Shown: piece after piece, positions 26,904 through 34,891 of the stretch
How the letters are laid out: each line of letters begins with the position of its first letter
How positions within the stretch are numbered: the first letter of the stretch is position 1
Source: Pseudomonadota bacterium
GTDB lineage: Bacteria; Pseudomonadota; Alphaproteobacteria; Acetobacterales; Acetobacteraceae
Length of the DNA stretch: 59,847 bases
Reading direction: 5' to 3'
NCBI GenBank assembly: GCA_021781835.1
Contig: JAJXWD010000002.1
Span: 85,288 to 145,134 of the forward strand
Notes under the pieces: model-generated
Databases searched by the model: none
Told to the model about the DNA's origin: nothing
What the model saw: only the letters and a program-made list of their open reading frames with translations
Program-made: the position numbers and the translations under genes

Positions 26904-29497
26904 ACACCGAAAACCGCAAACCGCTGCCCGGCACCGGGCTGGATTATTTCGACGCCCGCGCCGCCGTCGAGGCCATTGCGCCGGGCGCCTATGCCACCCT
27001 GCCCTACACCTCGCGCGTGCTGGCCGAGAATTTGGTGCGCCGCTGCGACCCCGCCACGCTCACCGCCTCGCTCAAGCAGCTCATCGAGCGCAAGCGCGAC
27101 CTTGATTTCCCCTGGTATCCCGCCCGCGTGGTCTGCCACGATATTCTGGGCCAGACCGCGCTGGTCGATCTCGCCGGGCTGCGCGATGCCATCGCCGACA
27201 AGGGCGGCGACCCGGCCAAGGTGAACCCGGTGGTGCCCGTGCAGCTCATCGTCGATCACTCGCTGGCGGTTGAATATGGCGGGTTCGACAAGGAGGCCTT
27301 CGCCAAGAACCGCGCCGTCGAGGACCGCCGCAACGAGGACCGCTTCCACTTCATCAACTGGACCAAGGACGCGTTCGACAACATGGATGTGGTGCCGGCC
27401 GGCAACGGCATCATGCACCAGATCAATCTCGAGCGCATGTCGCCGGTCATTTTCACCAAGGATGGCGTCGCCTTCCCCGATACGCTGGTGGGCACTGACA
27501 GCCATACCCCGCATGTCGATGCGCTGGGCGTGATCGCCATTGGCGTCGGCGGGCTGGAGGCCGAAAACGTCATGCTCGGCCGCGCCTCCTGGATGCGCCT
27601 GCCCGACATCATCGGCGTGGAACTCACCGGCAAGCGCCAGCCCGGCATCACCGCCACCGACATCGTGCTGACCCTGACCGAGTTTCTCCGCAAGGAGAAG
27701 GTGGTTGGCGCCTATCTGGAATTCTATGGCGAGGGCGCGCGCAGCCTGACGCTGGGCGACCGCGCCACCATCTCCAACATGGCCCCCGAATATGGCGCCA
27801 CCGCCGCCATGTTCTCGATCGATGAGCAGACGATTGAATATCTGCGCCTCACCGGCCGCACGGCGGAGCAGCTCAAGCTGGTCGAGACCTATGCCCGCGC
27901 CAATGGGCTGTGGGCCGATGCGCTGGCCAATGCCCAGTATGAGCGCGTGCTGAAGTTCGATCTCTCGAGCGTGGTGCGCACGCTGGCCGGCCCCTCAAAC
28001 CCGCATCGCCGCCTGCCCGTCTCGGCGCTGCATGAGCGCGGCATCGCCGCTCCCTGGACCGAAACCCCCGGCCAGATGCCCGACGGCGCTGTCATCATCG
28101 CCGCCATCACCAGCTGCACCAACACCTCGAACCCCCGCAACGTGATTGCCGCCGGGCTTTTGGCGCGCAACGCCAACAAGCTTGGCCTCACGCGCAAGCC
28201 ATGGGTGAAAACCTCGCTCGCGCCCGGCTCCAAGGCGGTGGCGCTCTATCTCGATGAAGCCGGGCTGACCAAGGACCTCGAAGCCCTGGGCTTTGGCATC
28301 GTCGCCTTTGCCTGCACCACCTGCAACGGCATGTCGGGCGCGCTGGACCCGCAAATCCAACAGGAAATCATCGACCGCGACCTCTACGCAACCGCCGTTC
28401 TGTCGGGCAACCGCAATTTCGATGGCCGCATCCACCCTTATGCCAAACAGGCCTTCCTGGCCTCGCCGCCGCTGGTGGTGGCCTATGCCATCGCTGGCAC
28501 CATCCGGTTCGATATCGAGCAGGATGTGCTGGGCACCACCGCCGAGGGCCAGGAAATCCGCCTCAAGGACATCTGGCCGTCCGATGAGGAGATCGATGCC
28601 GCGGTCGCCGCTTCGGTCAAGCCCGAGCAGTTCACCAAGGTTTATGAGCCGATGTTTGGCAATCGCGGCGCGCGCAAACAAGTCAGCCCGCTTTATGACT
28701 GGCGGAGCATGAGCACCTACATCCGCCGCCCGCCTTACTGGGAAGGCGCGCTGGCCGGTGAGCGCACGCTGACCGGGCTGCGCCCGCTGGCCGTGCTGGG
28801 TGACAATATCACCACCGACCATCTCTCCCCCTCCAACGCCATTCTGGGTGACAGCGCGGCCGGTGAATATCTGGCCAAGATGGGCCTGCCGGAGGAGGAT
28901 TATAACTCCTACGCCACCCACCGCGGCGACCATCTCACCGCCCAGCGCGCCACCTTCGCCAACCCCACGCTGCTCAACGAAATGGTGCGCAACGAGGATG
29001 GCTCGGTGAAGAAGGGCTCGCTCGCGCGCGTGGAGCCGGAAGGCAAGGTGATGCGCATGTGGGAGGCGATCGAGACCTACATGACCCGCCGCCAGCCGCT
29101 CATCATCGTGGCCGGCGCCGATTACGGCCAGGGTTCATCGCGCGATTGGGCGGCCAAGGGCGTGCGCCTGGCGGGGGTCGAGGCCATCGTGGCCGAGGGC
29201 TTCGAGCGCATCCACCGCACCAACCTCATTGGCATGGGCGTGCTGCCGCTGGAGTTCAAGCCCGGCACCACCCGCCTGACGCTGGGGCTTGACGGCACGG
29301 AGACCTATGACGTGAAGGGCAGCCGTACCCCGCGCGCCGACCTCACGCTGGTGGTGCACCGGCGCGATGGCAGCAGCTTCGAGGTGCCGGTCACCTGCCG
29401 TCTCGACACCGCCGAGGAGGTTTCGATTTACGAAGCCGGCGGCGTGCTGCAACGCTTCGCGCAAGATTTCCTCGAAGCCGCCCAGGCAGCCGAATAA
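26900..29497 (+). CDS. acnD: Fe/S-dependent 2-methylisocitrate dehydratase AcnD
   Basis: AcnD dehydrates 2-methylcitrate to a trans isomer of 2-methylaconitate in propionate catabolism and can also act as an aconitase. The 865-residue length fits AcnD. Cluster ligands are the cysteines in ITSCTNTSNPRNV (about residue 410) and ACTTCNGMSGA (about 475). The swivel domain motifs GADYGQGSSRDWAAKGVRLA and FERIHRTNLIGMGVLPLEF occur near the end. The immediately following prpF separates it from the housekeeping AcnA family. No prpB, prpC or prpE is within the window. Confidence 0.93.
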   Translation: MNTENRKPLPGTGLDYFDARAAVEAIAPGAYATLPYTSRVLAENLVRRCDPATLTASLKQLIERKRDLDFPWYPARVVCHDILGQTALVDLAGLRDAIADKGGDPAKVNPVVPVQLIVDHSLAVEYGGFDKEAFAKNRAVEDRRNEDRFHFINWTKDAFDNMDVVPAGNGIMHQINLERMSPVIFTKDGVAFPDTLVGTDSHTPHVDALGVIAIGVGGLEAENVMLGRASWMRLPDIIGVELTGKRQPGITATDIVLTLTEFLRKEKVVGAYLEFYGEGARSLTLGDRATISNMAPEYGATAAMFSIDEQTIEYLRLTGRTAEQLKLVETYARANGLWADALANAQYERVLKFDLSSVVRTLAGPSNPHRRLPVSALHERGIAAPWTETPGQMPDGAVIIAAITSCTNTSNPRNVIAAGLLARNANKLGLTRKPWVKTSLAPGSKAVALYLDEAGLTKDLEALGFGIVAFACTTCNGMSGALDPQIQQEIIDRDLYATAVLSGNRNFDGRIHPYAKQAFLASPPLVVAYAIAGTIRFDIEQDVLGTTAEGQEIRLKDIWPSDEEIDAAVAASVKPEQFTKVYEPMFGNRGARKQVSPLYDWRSMSTYIRRPPYWEGALAGERTLTGLRPLAVLGDNITTDHLSPSNAILGDSAAGEYLAKMGLPEEDYNSYATHRGDHLTAQRATFANPTLLNEMVRNEDGSVKKGSLARVEPEGKVMRMWEAIETYMTRRQPLIIVAGADYGQGSSRDWAAKGVRLAGVEAIVAEGFERIHRTNLIGMGVLPLEFKPGTTRLTLGLDGTETYDVKGSRTPRADLTLVVHRRDGSSFEVPVTCRLDTAEEVSIYEAGGVLQRFAQDFLEAAQAAE

Positions 29498-29509
29498 GGA
29501 GGCGCGCAC

Positions 29510-30691
29510 ATGGTTTTCGCTCCCCAAATTAAGGTTCCCGCCACCTATATGCGTGGCGGCACCTCCAAGGGCGTTTTCTTCGCGCTCACCGACCTGCCGG
29601 CCGCCTGCCAAGTGCCCGGCCCCGCGCGCGATGCCCTGCTCATGCGCGTGATCGGCTCGCCCGACCCCTACGGCAAACAGATCGACGGCATGGGCGGCGC
29701 CACGTCGAGCACGTCGAAGACCGTCATCCTGGCCAAATCCGCAAAGCCCGACCACGACGTGGATTATTTGTTCGGGCAGGTCTCCATCGACAAGGCGTTT
29801 GTCGATTGGTCGGGCAATTGCGGCAATCTCTCTGCGGCGGTCGGGCCGTTCGCGGTCAGCCACGGGCTTATCGACCCCGCGCGCGTGCCCGAGAACGGCG
29901 TGGCCGTGGTGCGCATCTGGCAGGCCAATATCGGCAAGACCATCATCGCCCATGTGCCCATGACCAACGGGCAGGTGCAGGAGACGGGGGATTTCGAGCT
30001 GGATGGCGTGACCTTCCCCGCCGCCGAGGTGGTGGTCGAGTTCATGGATCCGGCCGAGGAAGGCGATGGCGGGGCGCTGTTCCCCACCGGCAACCTCATC
30101 GATGATTTGGAGGTGCCCGGTGTGGGCACGTTCAAGGCCACGATGATCAATTCCGGCATCCCGACCATTTTCCTCAATGCCGAGGCGCTGGGCTACACCG
30201 GCACCGAGCTGCAAGACGACATCAACAGCGATGCCGTGGCCTTAAAAAAATTCGAGACCATCCGCGCATATGGCGCGCTGAGGATGGGGCTGATCAAGTC
30301 GCTCGAAGAGGCGGCCTCGCGCCAGCACACGCCAAAAATCGCCTTCGTCGCGCCGCCCAAGGGCTACAAGGCGTCGAGCGGCAAGGAGATCAAACCGTCC
30401 GACATCGACGTGCTGGTGCGCGCGCTCTCCATGGGCAAGCTGCACCACGCCATGATGGGCACGGCCTCGGTGGCGATTGCCACGGCGGCCGCCATTACCG
30501 GCACGCTGGTCAATCTGGCGGCCGGCGGCGTTGAGCGCGAGGCGGTGGTGTTCGGCCACCCCTCGGGCACGCTGCGCGTGGGCTCGAAAGCCACGTTCGA
30601 AAATGGCGTCTGGGTGGTGAGCAAGGCCATCATGAGCCGTTCGGCCCGCGTGCTGATGAGCGGCTTCGTGCATGTGCCGTTTGAGAGGTGA
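29510..30691 (+). CDS. prpF: 2-methylaconitate isomerase PrpF
   Basis: PrpF isomerises trans-2-methylaconitate made by AcnD to the cis form that AcnB uses. The 393-residue product starts after an AGGAGG ribosome site. It has the family motifs PATYMRGGTSKGVFF at the N-terminus, GSPDPYGKQIDGMGGATSST, WSGNCGNLSAAVGPFA and ATAAAITGTLVNLAAGGV. It is a diaminopimelate-epimerase fold enzyme. The gene is 12 bases behind acnD, completing the operon. Confidence 0.96.
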   Translation: MVFAPQIKVPATYMRGGTSKGVFFALTDLPAACQVPGPARDALLMRVIGSPDPYGKQIDGMGGATSSTSKTVILAKSAKPDHDVDYLFGQVSIDKAFVDWSGNCGNLSAAVGPFAVSHGLIDPARVPENGVAVVRIWQANIGKTIIAHVPMTNGQVQETGDFELDGVTFPAAEVVVEFMDPAEEGDGGALFPTGNLIDDLEVPGVGTFKATMINSGIPTIFLNAEALGYTGTELQDDINSDAVALKKFETIRAYGALRMGLIKSLEEAASRQHTPKIAFVAPPKGYKASSGKEIKPSDIDVLVRALSMGKLHHAMMGTASVAIATAAAITGTLVNLAAGGVEREAVVFGHPSGTLRVGSKATFENGVWVVSKAIMSRSARVLMSGFVHVPFER

Positions 30692-30703
30692 GTAAACGCG
30701 AAA

Positions 30704-30729
30704 CAGGCCAGCGCTCACGTGCTGGCCTG
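30704..30729 (+). terminator. Hairpin after prpF
   Basis: CAGGCCAGC (30704-30712) and GCTGGCCTG (30721-30729) form a 9-bp perfect stem with an 8-base loop, 12 bases after the prpF stop. There is only a short GGTTTCTC behind it, so the U-run is weak, but the position fits the end of the operon. Confidence 0.5.
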
Positions 30730-31018
30730 GGAGGTTTCTCGGCCCGATCAGTTAAAAATATTTTTAAAATTCAATAAATTATGGCGGAAGGGGTGGCCAT
30801 CACATACGGGCGATTACGATATTGAGTCTGTTGTGTTTTTTAGACCGCCGCGCGGCGGGATACCCGGAAATATACCCGGCTTTTAAACTGATACTCTGGC
30901 TCTGTTCGGAGGGGCGTCATCCCGCAGCACAATATGGAATCCGCGACCATGTGTCAGTCTAGCGCGTGGCGCCCAGCCGTAAGGCTGGGCGGGGTGTCAT
31001 CTGTGTGGGCCTCGGTGG
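30730..31018. other. Host-prophage junction region without genes
   Basis: No gene is visible. The segment begins with a perfect AT palindrome TTAAAAATATTTTTAA (30752-30767), unusual in this GC-rich sequence. It continues with a 14-bp GC palindrome CCGCCGCGCGGCGG (30845-30858), two ATACCCGG direct repeats (about 30860-30880), and a 9-bp GTAA-loop hairpin CGCCCAGCC/GGCTGGGCG (30970-30991). It lies between the end of the host operon and the last phage gene, so the left attachment site should be here. The second att copy lies outside the window. Confidence 0.5.
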
Positions 31019-31279
31019 TCACGGGCTGGCCTGCTTGGGCACATAGACCGGCTGCCTGGTGTCCGGCACAAGCTTCACGTCCTGGCTGTTGCCCGCGCCG
31101 TCCGTGGGCAGCCACCCATTGCTCGGGTCGGCCACCACCGTATTAAGGAACGTCCCCGCCGGTTGCGTGGTGCCGTCCGAGGCCACGCACGGGGCGGTGC
31201 ATTCGATGGCGTAGTTGGCGGGCGCCGCGTGGGCGACGAAGGGGAACAGCGCGAGGGCCGCGATGATAAGTGCGCGCAT
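31019..31279 (-). CDS. Small secreted phage-encoded protein
   Basis: The 86-residue product starts at the ATG at 31279, directly behind a strong AGGAGG site. It has a signal peptide (RALIIAALALFPFVAHA) with cleavage before APANYAIE. The mature part is short and polar with two cysteines (ECTAPC) that may form a disulfide. I do not recognise the family. It is the last gene of the phage late region, after two other signal-peptide proteins, which suggests lysogenic conversion or a host-surface role (inference). Confidence 0.7.
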   Translation of the reverse strand: MRALIIAALALFPFVAHAAPANYAIECTAPCVASDGTTQPAGTFLNTVVADPSNGWLPTDGAGNSQDVKLVPDTRQPVYVPKQASP

Positions 31280-31289
31280 TTTTACCTCC

Positions 31290-32225
31290 TCAGTCATGGC
31301 ATTGCACCAAGAGGGCGCCATTGCCGCCAGCGCCGCCAGTGCCGCCGCCGCCAGTGCCAGAGCCACCACCACCGCCGCCTCCACCAGGGAAACCCCCCGT
31401 GCCACCATTGCCACCCACGCCAGAGGCATTGCCGCCCCCAGAGCCGCCCCCCGCGCCGTCGTCCTTCGCTGGCCACGAGGCGTCCGAGACGCCATTGCCG
31501 CCATTGCCAGCAACGGCGCCAGCCCCGCCATTGCCCGGCGTTGAGTACCCGAAAAACACGTAACCAGAACTGGCGCCCGCTTGCGCGACACCCGCGTTAA
31601 GGCCACCCCCGCCAGCGCCACCGCCGGGAGCGTCGGATGTGTTCTGCGTTCCGTAAGCCGTGCCCGTGGCAGTAGAGCCGCCCCCGCCAACGGCGCCCAT
31701 GGAGGCAGTGTAGGCCGCGCCACCACCGCCCGCGATGAGGGGGTTGCCGCCCCCTTGCCCACCGGAAACAGTCGCCCCCGCAGCTCCTTGGGCCGGCGCG
31801 TAGGGCGCGCCATTCGCGCCGTAATATGTAGAGCCAAACACGATGTACGTTGCGCCGCCGCCGTTCCCGGCGCCGGTGGCCGTTGCGCCTCCTGCGCCTA
31901 TGGTCACGCTGTAGCTAAGCGTGGTCAGTAGTGATGTTGGTATCCATGGACTGGCATAGTCGTTGGCACCCCCACCACCACCGCCACCAGAGCCGGAAGC
32001 GCCGCTGGCGATTGTGGTGCCAGCAGCTCCAGAGCTTCCGCCGCCGACTGCTTTGACCTCGAAATCAACACACGTCGCCGGGAGCGTACCTGTTCCCGAA
32101 ACGGTAAAAACCTTGGCGTACCCCGGCGCGGGCGTCGGCCCCAAAGCCCCGGTCGGCCCCAGCGCCTGCGCCGACGCCCCGAGAGGCGCGAGCAACAGCG
32201 CGATTGCGAGAATAAATTTCCGCAT
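31290..32225 (-). CDS. Glycine-rich secreted protein
   Basis: The 311-residue product starts at ATG 32225, overlapping the previous stop (TAATG), with signal peptide RKFILAIALLLAPLGASAQA. After a segment TLPATCVDFEVKAVGGGSSG the protein is dominated by glycine clusters, ending GGAGGNGALLVQCHD. This layout is that of the glycine-rich domain found in phage fibre tips and adhesins, where polyglycine strands form a sandwich. The signal peptide is unusual for a virion protein and suggests export by the lysogen. The frame on the other strand is low-complexity and is not a gene. Confidence 0.7.
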   Translation of the reverse strand: MRKFILAIALLLAPLGASAQALGPTGALGPTPAPGYAKVFTVSGTGTLPATCVDFEVKAVGGGSSGAAGTTIASGASGSGGGGGGGANDYASPWIPTSLLTTLSYSVTIGAGGATATGAGNGGGATYIVFGSTYYGANGAPYAPAQGAAGATVSGGQGGGNPLIAGGGGAAYTASMGAVGGGGSTATGTAYGTQNTSDAPGGGAGGGGLNAGVAQAGASSGYVFFGYSTPGNGGAGAVAGNGGNGVSDASWPAKDDGAGGGSGGGNASGVGGNGGTGGFPGGGGGGGGSGTGGGGTGGAGGNGALLVQCHD

Positions 32226-32560
32226 TACCAGCTTGCTCCCTGATACGTGACCGAAGCCGTGGTGCTCATCACCCATACCTGCTGTTGGTCGATACAATTA
32301 AACGCCTGCTCCGGTTGCAGCGTGAACTCCGCCGCTGTCGGCGTGGTGCTGCCTGTGGCGATATTCACCGGCGCCGATCCGGTGATCTGGATGGTGCACC
32401 CCCGCCGGCTTAAAAGGGGTGGCGACGCCAAGGCCAGTGTCCATGTGCCGGGCGTGACGCTTGTCGTCCCAGAGATTGGTGCCGAATTGGGGCTGAGAAG
32501 CGATTGCGCGCCTGCCGCATAAGGCAGAAAAAGCGCAGCGATGAAGACGACTCTTTTCAT
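32225..32560 (-). CDS. Secreted phage protein of unknown function
   Basis: The 111-residue product has a signal peptide (KRVVFIAALFLPYAAGAQS) and a beta-rich mature part (TWTLALASPPLLSRRGCTIQ, then VWVMSTTASVTYQGASW) with two cysteines. I do not recognise a family. It begins 18 bases after the endolysin stop, so it is co-transcribed with the lysis genes, and it overlaps the glycine-rich gene. It may be a companion to the glycine-rich protein. Confidence 0.65.
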   Translation of the reverse strand: MKRVVFIAALFLPYAAGAQSLLSPNSAPISGTTSVTPGTWTLALASPPLLSRRGCTIQITGSAPVNIATGSTTPTAAEFTLQPEQAFNCIDQQQVWVMSTTASVTYQGASW

Positions 32561-32578
32561 TGAGCTACTTCCTTTCGG

Positions 32579-33097
32579 TTATCCTAAAATTGCGGCGTGC
32601 AGATTCAACACCCGCCGCGCCCAGCCCAGCCCATAGCGCTCCCAAACAGCGAGGCTGCCGAGGAATTGCAGCCGGGCGGCGAGCGCATCGACGGCAAGCG
32701 GGACTGGATCGGCAGCTTGAATGGCGGCCATCGTGACCGGCCCGAGCTGACCGTCAGGCGCAACGCCAGCGGCGCTCTGTAGCCACTGGATCGCCCGACC
32801 GGCCCCCGAGTTCACAGCCGCGTCAAACGTCGCGCGCGCGACGGGCAGCGGCAATTCATCGCCGCGTATCTTCGGCCAGTAATCCGCCTGGTAAATCGCC
32901 TCGGCCTGCCCGAGCGTGAGGTTGGCAATGTCGAGTGCGGGATACGCGGCGGCACTGATGCCGAATTTGGTGCCGCGAAGCTCGCCCGCGCCCACCACGC
33001 CGCTGGTCCAATTGCCGGAGTCTGCTGGGTCAGCGGTGAAGCCGCCCTCGGCCCCCACAGTCCATAGGAAACAAGTCGTGAAATTGTCGGTGGCCAT
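32579..33097 (-). CDS. Phage endolysin, glycoside hydrolase family 108
   Basis: This 172-residue enzyme cuts peptidoglycan glycan strands to release virions. The N-terminal catalytic motif TVGAEGGFTADPADSGNWT carries the active glutamate (E17). It is followed by GELRGTKFGISAAAYPALD. The C-terminal part (about 90-172) is the peptidoglycan-binding PG_binding_3-type segment with AVNSGAGRAIQWLQSAAGV. There is no signal peptide, so it needs the holin encoded just upstream. Confidence 0.92.
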   Translation of the reverse strand: MATDNFTTCFLWTVGAEGGFTADPADSGNWTSGVVGAGELRGTKFGISAAAYPALDIANLTLGQAEAIYQADYWPKIRGDELPLPVARATFDAAVNSGAGRAIQWLQSAAGVAPDGQLGPVTMAAIQAADPVPLAVDALAARLQFLGSLAVWERYGLGWARRVLNLHAAILG

Positions 33098-33102
33098 CGC
33101 GT

Positions 33103-33525
33103 TTACTTTGCCCCCTTAGCAGCCACGCCTTGAACTTTTTCAATCGTGCGCATTGCCCCCATGCCGAGAAGGCTGAAAGTGAGCGTGGAAAGACCCGCAC
33201 TATCAATACTCGGCAGCGGCGGCAGACTGGGATGCACAAGCGCCAGTCCCCACGTCAGAAACGGGCTGGCGATGTACTCGTAAGCCAGCGCCGCACCGCA
33301 AACCCACCCGATGAAGGGGCGCCAGCCCGCGACAAAAACATCCGCATTCGCAGCTTCCGCCTTGTCCACATCAAGCTGGCCCTGCGCCATCTGCAACTGC
33401 GCGGATAGCAACGCCGCCTGTGCCTGAGCTTGTGCCTCGGCCTTCTGGGCAGGATCGGGGATAAAATCCAAAACCTTGTTCACAATGGGCGCGATAGCGC
33501 TCCCGAGGTCGATCAACCCAGGCAT
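33103..33525 (-). CDS. Holin of the 3TM superfamily
   Basis: The 140-residue product has an amphipathic N-terminal stretch with PDPAQKAEAQAQAQAALL, typical of 3TM holins, then FVAGWRPFIGWVCGAALAYE and two more hydrophobic segments. It should form the membrane lesion that lets the endolysin through. It ends 5 bases before the endolysin start, forming the core lysis pair. Confidence 0.85.
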   Translation of the reverse strand: MPGLIDLGSAIAPIVNKVLDFIPDPAQKAEAQAQAQAALLSAQLQMAQGQLDVDKAEAANADVFVAGWRPFIGWVCGAALAYEYIASPFLTWGLALVHPSLPPLPSIDSAGLSTLTFSLLGMGAMRTIEKVQGVAAKGAK

Positions 33526-33543
33526 GGCGCGTCTCCTTACAGG

Positions 33544-33780
33544 TTAAAGATGTTTGTGGAACCAAGCCTCGATGCGAGCGAAAAACGTCTCCGGCACTTG
33601 TTCAATGGCCGCGAGATCGGCACGCATGGCGGTGAGCTCATGGCCCAGCGCGGCCTCGGCCTTGGCAATCGCCGCCTCGATCGTGGCTTTCACCTCGGCC
33701 AGCACGCTTTCCTTGGTCGGCATGGCGGAGGGCGTAACGGCGGTGACGCCGGCGGCGCCGGTAACGGTCGTTTCAGACAT
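33544..33780 (-). CDS. Small hypothetical phage protein
   Basis: The 78-residue product starts at ATG 33780 (MSETTVTGAAG), placed behind a GGAGA-like site. It is a soluble helical protein with SVLAEVKATIEAAIAKAEAA, suggesting a coiled coil, and ends FFARIEAWFHKHL. It lies between membrane proteins and the holin, so a role in lysis timing is possible. No family is recognised. Confidence 0.6.
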   Translation of the reverse strand: MSETTVTGAAGVTAVTPSAMPTKESVLAEVKATIEAAIAKAEAALGHELTAMRADLAAIEQVPETFFARIEAWFHKHL

Positions 33781-33840
33781 AACAAATCTCCTGGGGCGGG
33801 TGTTGCAGCCATGCCTCGCCCCTGGCGGCACGGCCGATTG

Positions 33841-34149
33841 TTACGCGGAATCCGCGGTCAAAATCTGATGTATCTCGCGGTGCATTTCGTGGAGTTCTTC
33901 GAGCAGTGCGCGGCTTTCGTCGTGCTTGCGTTGCTGAATGTCCTGCCCGACCATAATCACGGACAAAAGGACGAGCTGCAAAAAGGTCTGCGCGGTCCAG
34001 GCGATGAGCGTGGCAACGCCGCCGTGAATGGCAGCCGGGAGGCTGACGAGTGCCAGTCCCGTGAAGACTGCCGCGCATTCCATCGTGCCGACAAGCTGGC
34101 AGATGGTGAGCGCCAGCCATTCTTTGCCGCGGCGGTATGCGTCAGCCAT
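33841..34149 (-). CDS. Small phage membrane protein
   Basis: The 102-residue product (start ATG 34149, overlapping the upstream gene by eight bases) has two to three hydrophobic segments (LALTICQLVGTMECAAVFTG and TLIAWTAQTFLQLVLLSVIM) and a charged C-terminal helix (DIQQRKHDESRALLEELHEM). The layout resembles small phage holin-associated or low-affinity potassium-channel-like proteins, but no family can be named. It belongs to the lysis region. Confidence 0.6.
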   Translation of the reverse strand: MADAYRRGKEWLALTICQLVGTMECAAVFTGLALVSLPAAIHGGVATLIAWTAQTFLQLVLLSVIMVGQDIQQRKHDESRALLEELHEMHREIHQILTADSA

Positions 34150-34369
34150 GAGCGCCCCGACCGCCGGCGATGCCGGCAAGATAATAGAGGAGCCCAGCAA
34201 TAGCGGTGATGATGCCGAAAAAATACGCCACCCACTTCGCCATGCGCCTGGCCGCGCTCATGTTCTCCAGAAACTCCATCAGCAGCGCGAGCAATTCCGG
34301 CCGCACCACCAGGGGGCGCAGGACAGCAAGCTCTGCCGCTGACAGTTCAGATTCCGCCTCGTTGCCCAT
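34142..34369 (-). CDS. Small phage protein with one membrane helix
   Basis: The 75-residue product has a helical soluble N-terminus (NEAESELSAAELAVLRPLVV) and one C-terminal transmembrane segment (VAYFFGIITAIAGLLYYLAG). It may be an anchor or antiholin-like protein of the lysis cassette. Function not recognised. Confidence 0.55.
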   Translation of the reverse strand: MGNEAESELSAAELAVLRPLVVRPELLALLMEFLENMSAARRMAKWVAYFFGIITAIAGLLYYLAGIAGGRGAHG

Positions 34370-34381
34370 CTTGCCGGCACC

Positions 34382-34465
34382 TCAGTTGCGAGGTGAGTCT
34401 ATGAAACCGCAGCGGTGGAGCGCCACGCCTGGCGCGGCGGCGAGATTGGTCTGGGTGGAGCTCAT
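34382..34465 (-). CDS. Possible 27-residue leader-size ORF
   Basis: A short frame starts with ATG at 34465 after AAAGGG and reads MSSTQTNLAAAPGVALHRCG, ending at the TGA at 34382. It lies in the 160-base gap between two membrane-protein genes. It has little support beyond the ribosome site and may be spurious. Confidence 0.2.
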   Translation of the reverse strand: MSSTQTNLAAAPGVALHRCGFIDSPRN

Positions 34466-34528
34466 GGGTGATGCCCTTTCTGGCGACGAAAATTGAGCGA
34501 CACCAATTCTATCGGCGGAAGGGCGCGG

Positions 34529-34891
34529 CTAAAGCAATCCCGCTGCGCGGGCTAGACAAATCGCCCCCCAGGCTACTACCGCACCGAGCCCGGGCGGAAT
34601 TACGATGAGGCAGATCGTGGCGCGAAAATAATCCAGGCCGCTCATAGGCGCGCCTATTAGCTGCTTGTGGCAATGGTCCCACTGGATCAGGATCGAGAAG
34701 ATCGCGCAGGCAATTGCCGCCAGCACCACGCCATGGCGCCGCGCCATCGCGGCCCATAGGCTGATGGTCTCGCCGCGCGGCGCACCAAGGATCGCGGCCT
34801 CGGTTTCGTCGAGCTGGATGCCGTCAGCCTTGACCACGGACCAGATGTTTGCCCAATAGCCCCTACCCGAAAAATCACCCCACAAGCTCAT
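34529..34891 (-). CDS. Small phage membrane protein
   Basis: The 120-residue product has two hydrophobic helices (VVLAAIACAIFSILIQW, and ATICLIVIPPGLGAVVAWGA). It overlaps the DUF4376 gene by four bases (ATGA). It may belong to the lysis cassette or be a superinfection-exclusion protein. The family is not recognised. Confidence 0.55.
   Translation of the reverse strand: MSLWGDFSGRGYWANIWSVVKADGIQLDETEAAILGAPRGETISLWAAMARRHGVVLAAIACAIFSILIQWDHCHKQLIGAPMSGLDYFRATICLIVIPPGLGAVVAWGAICLARAAGLL

Noticed and set aside
30845-30858. GC palindrome next to a run of T as a terminator
   Set aside because: The T-run lies on the wrong side of the stem for either transcription direction.
31280-31837. Extended 272-residue version of the last small secreted protein
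   Set aside because: The upstream part is a shadow of the glycine-rich gene. The AGGAGG site and signal peptide set the start at 31279.
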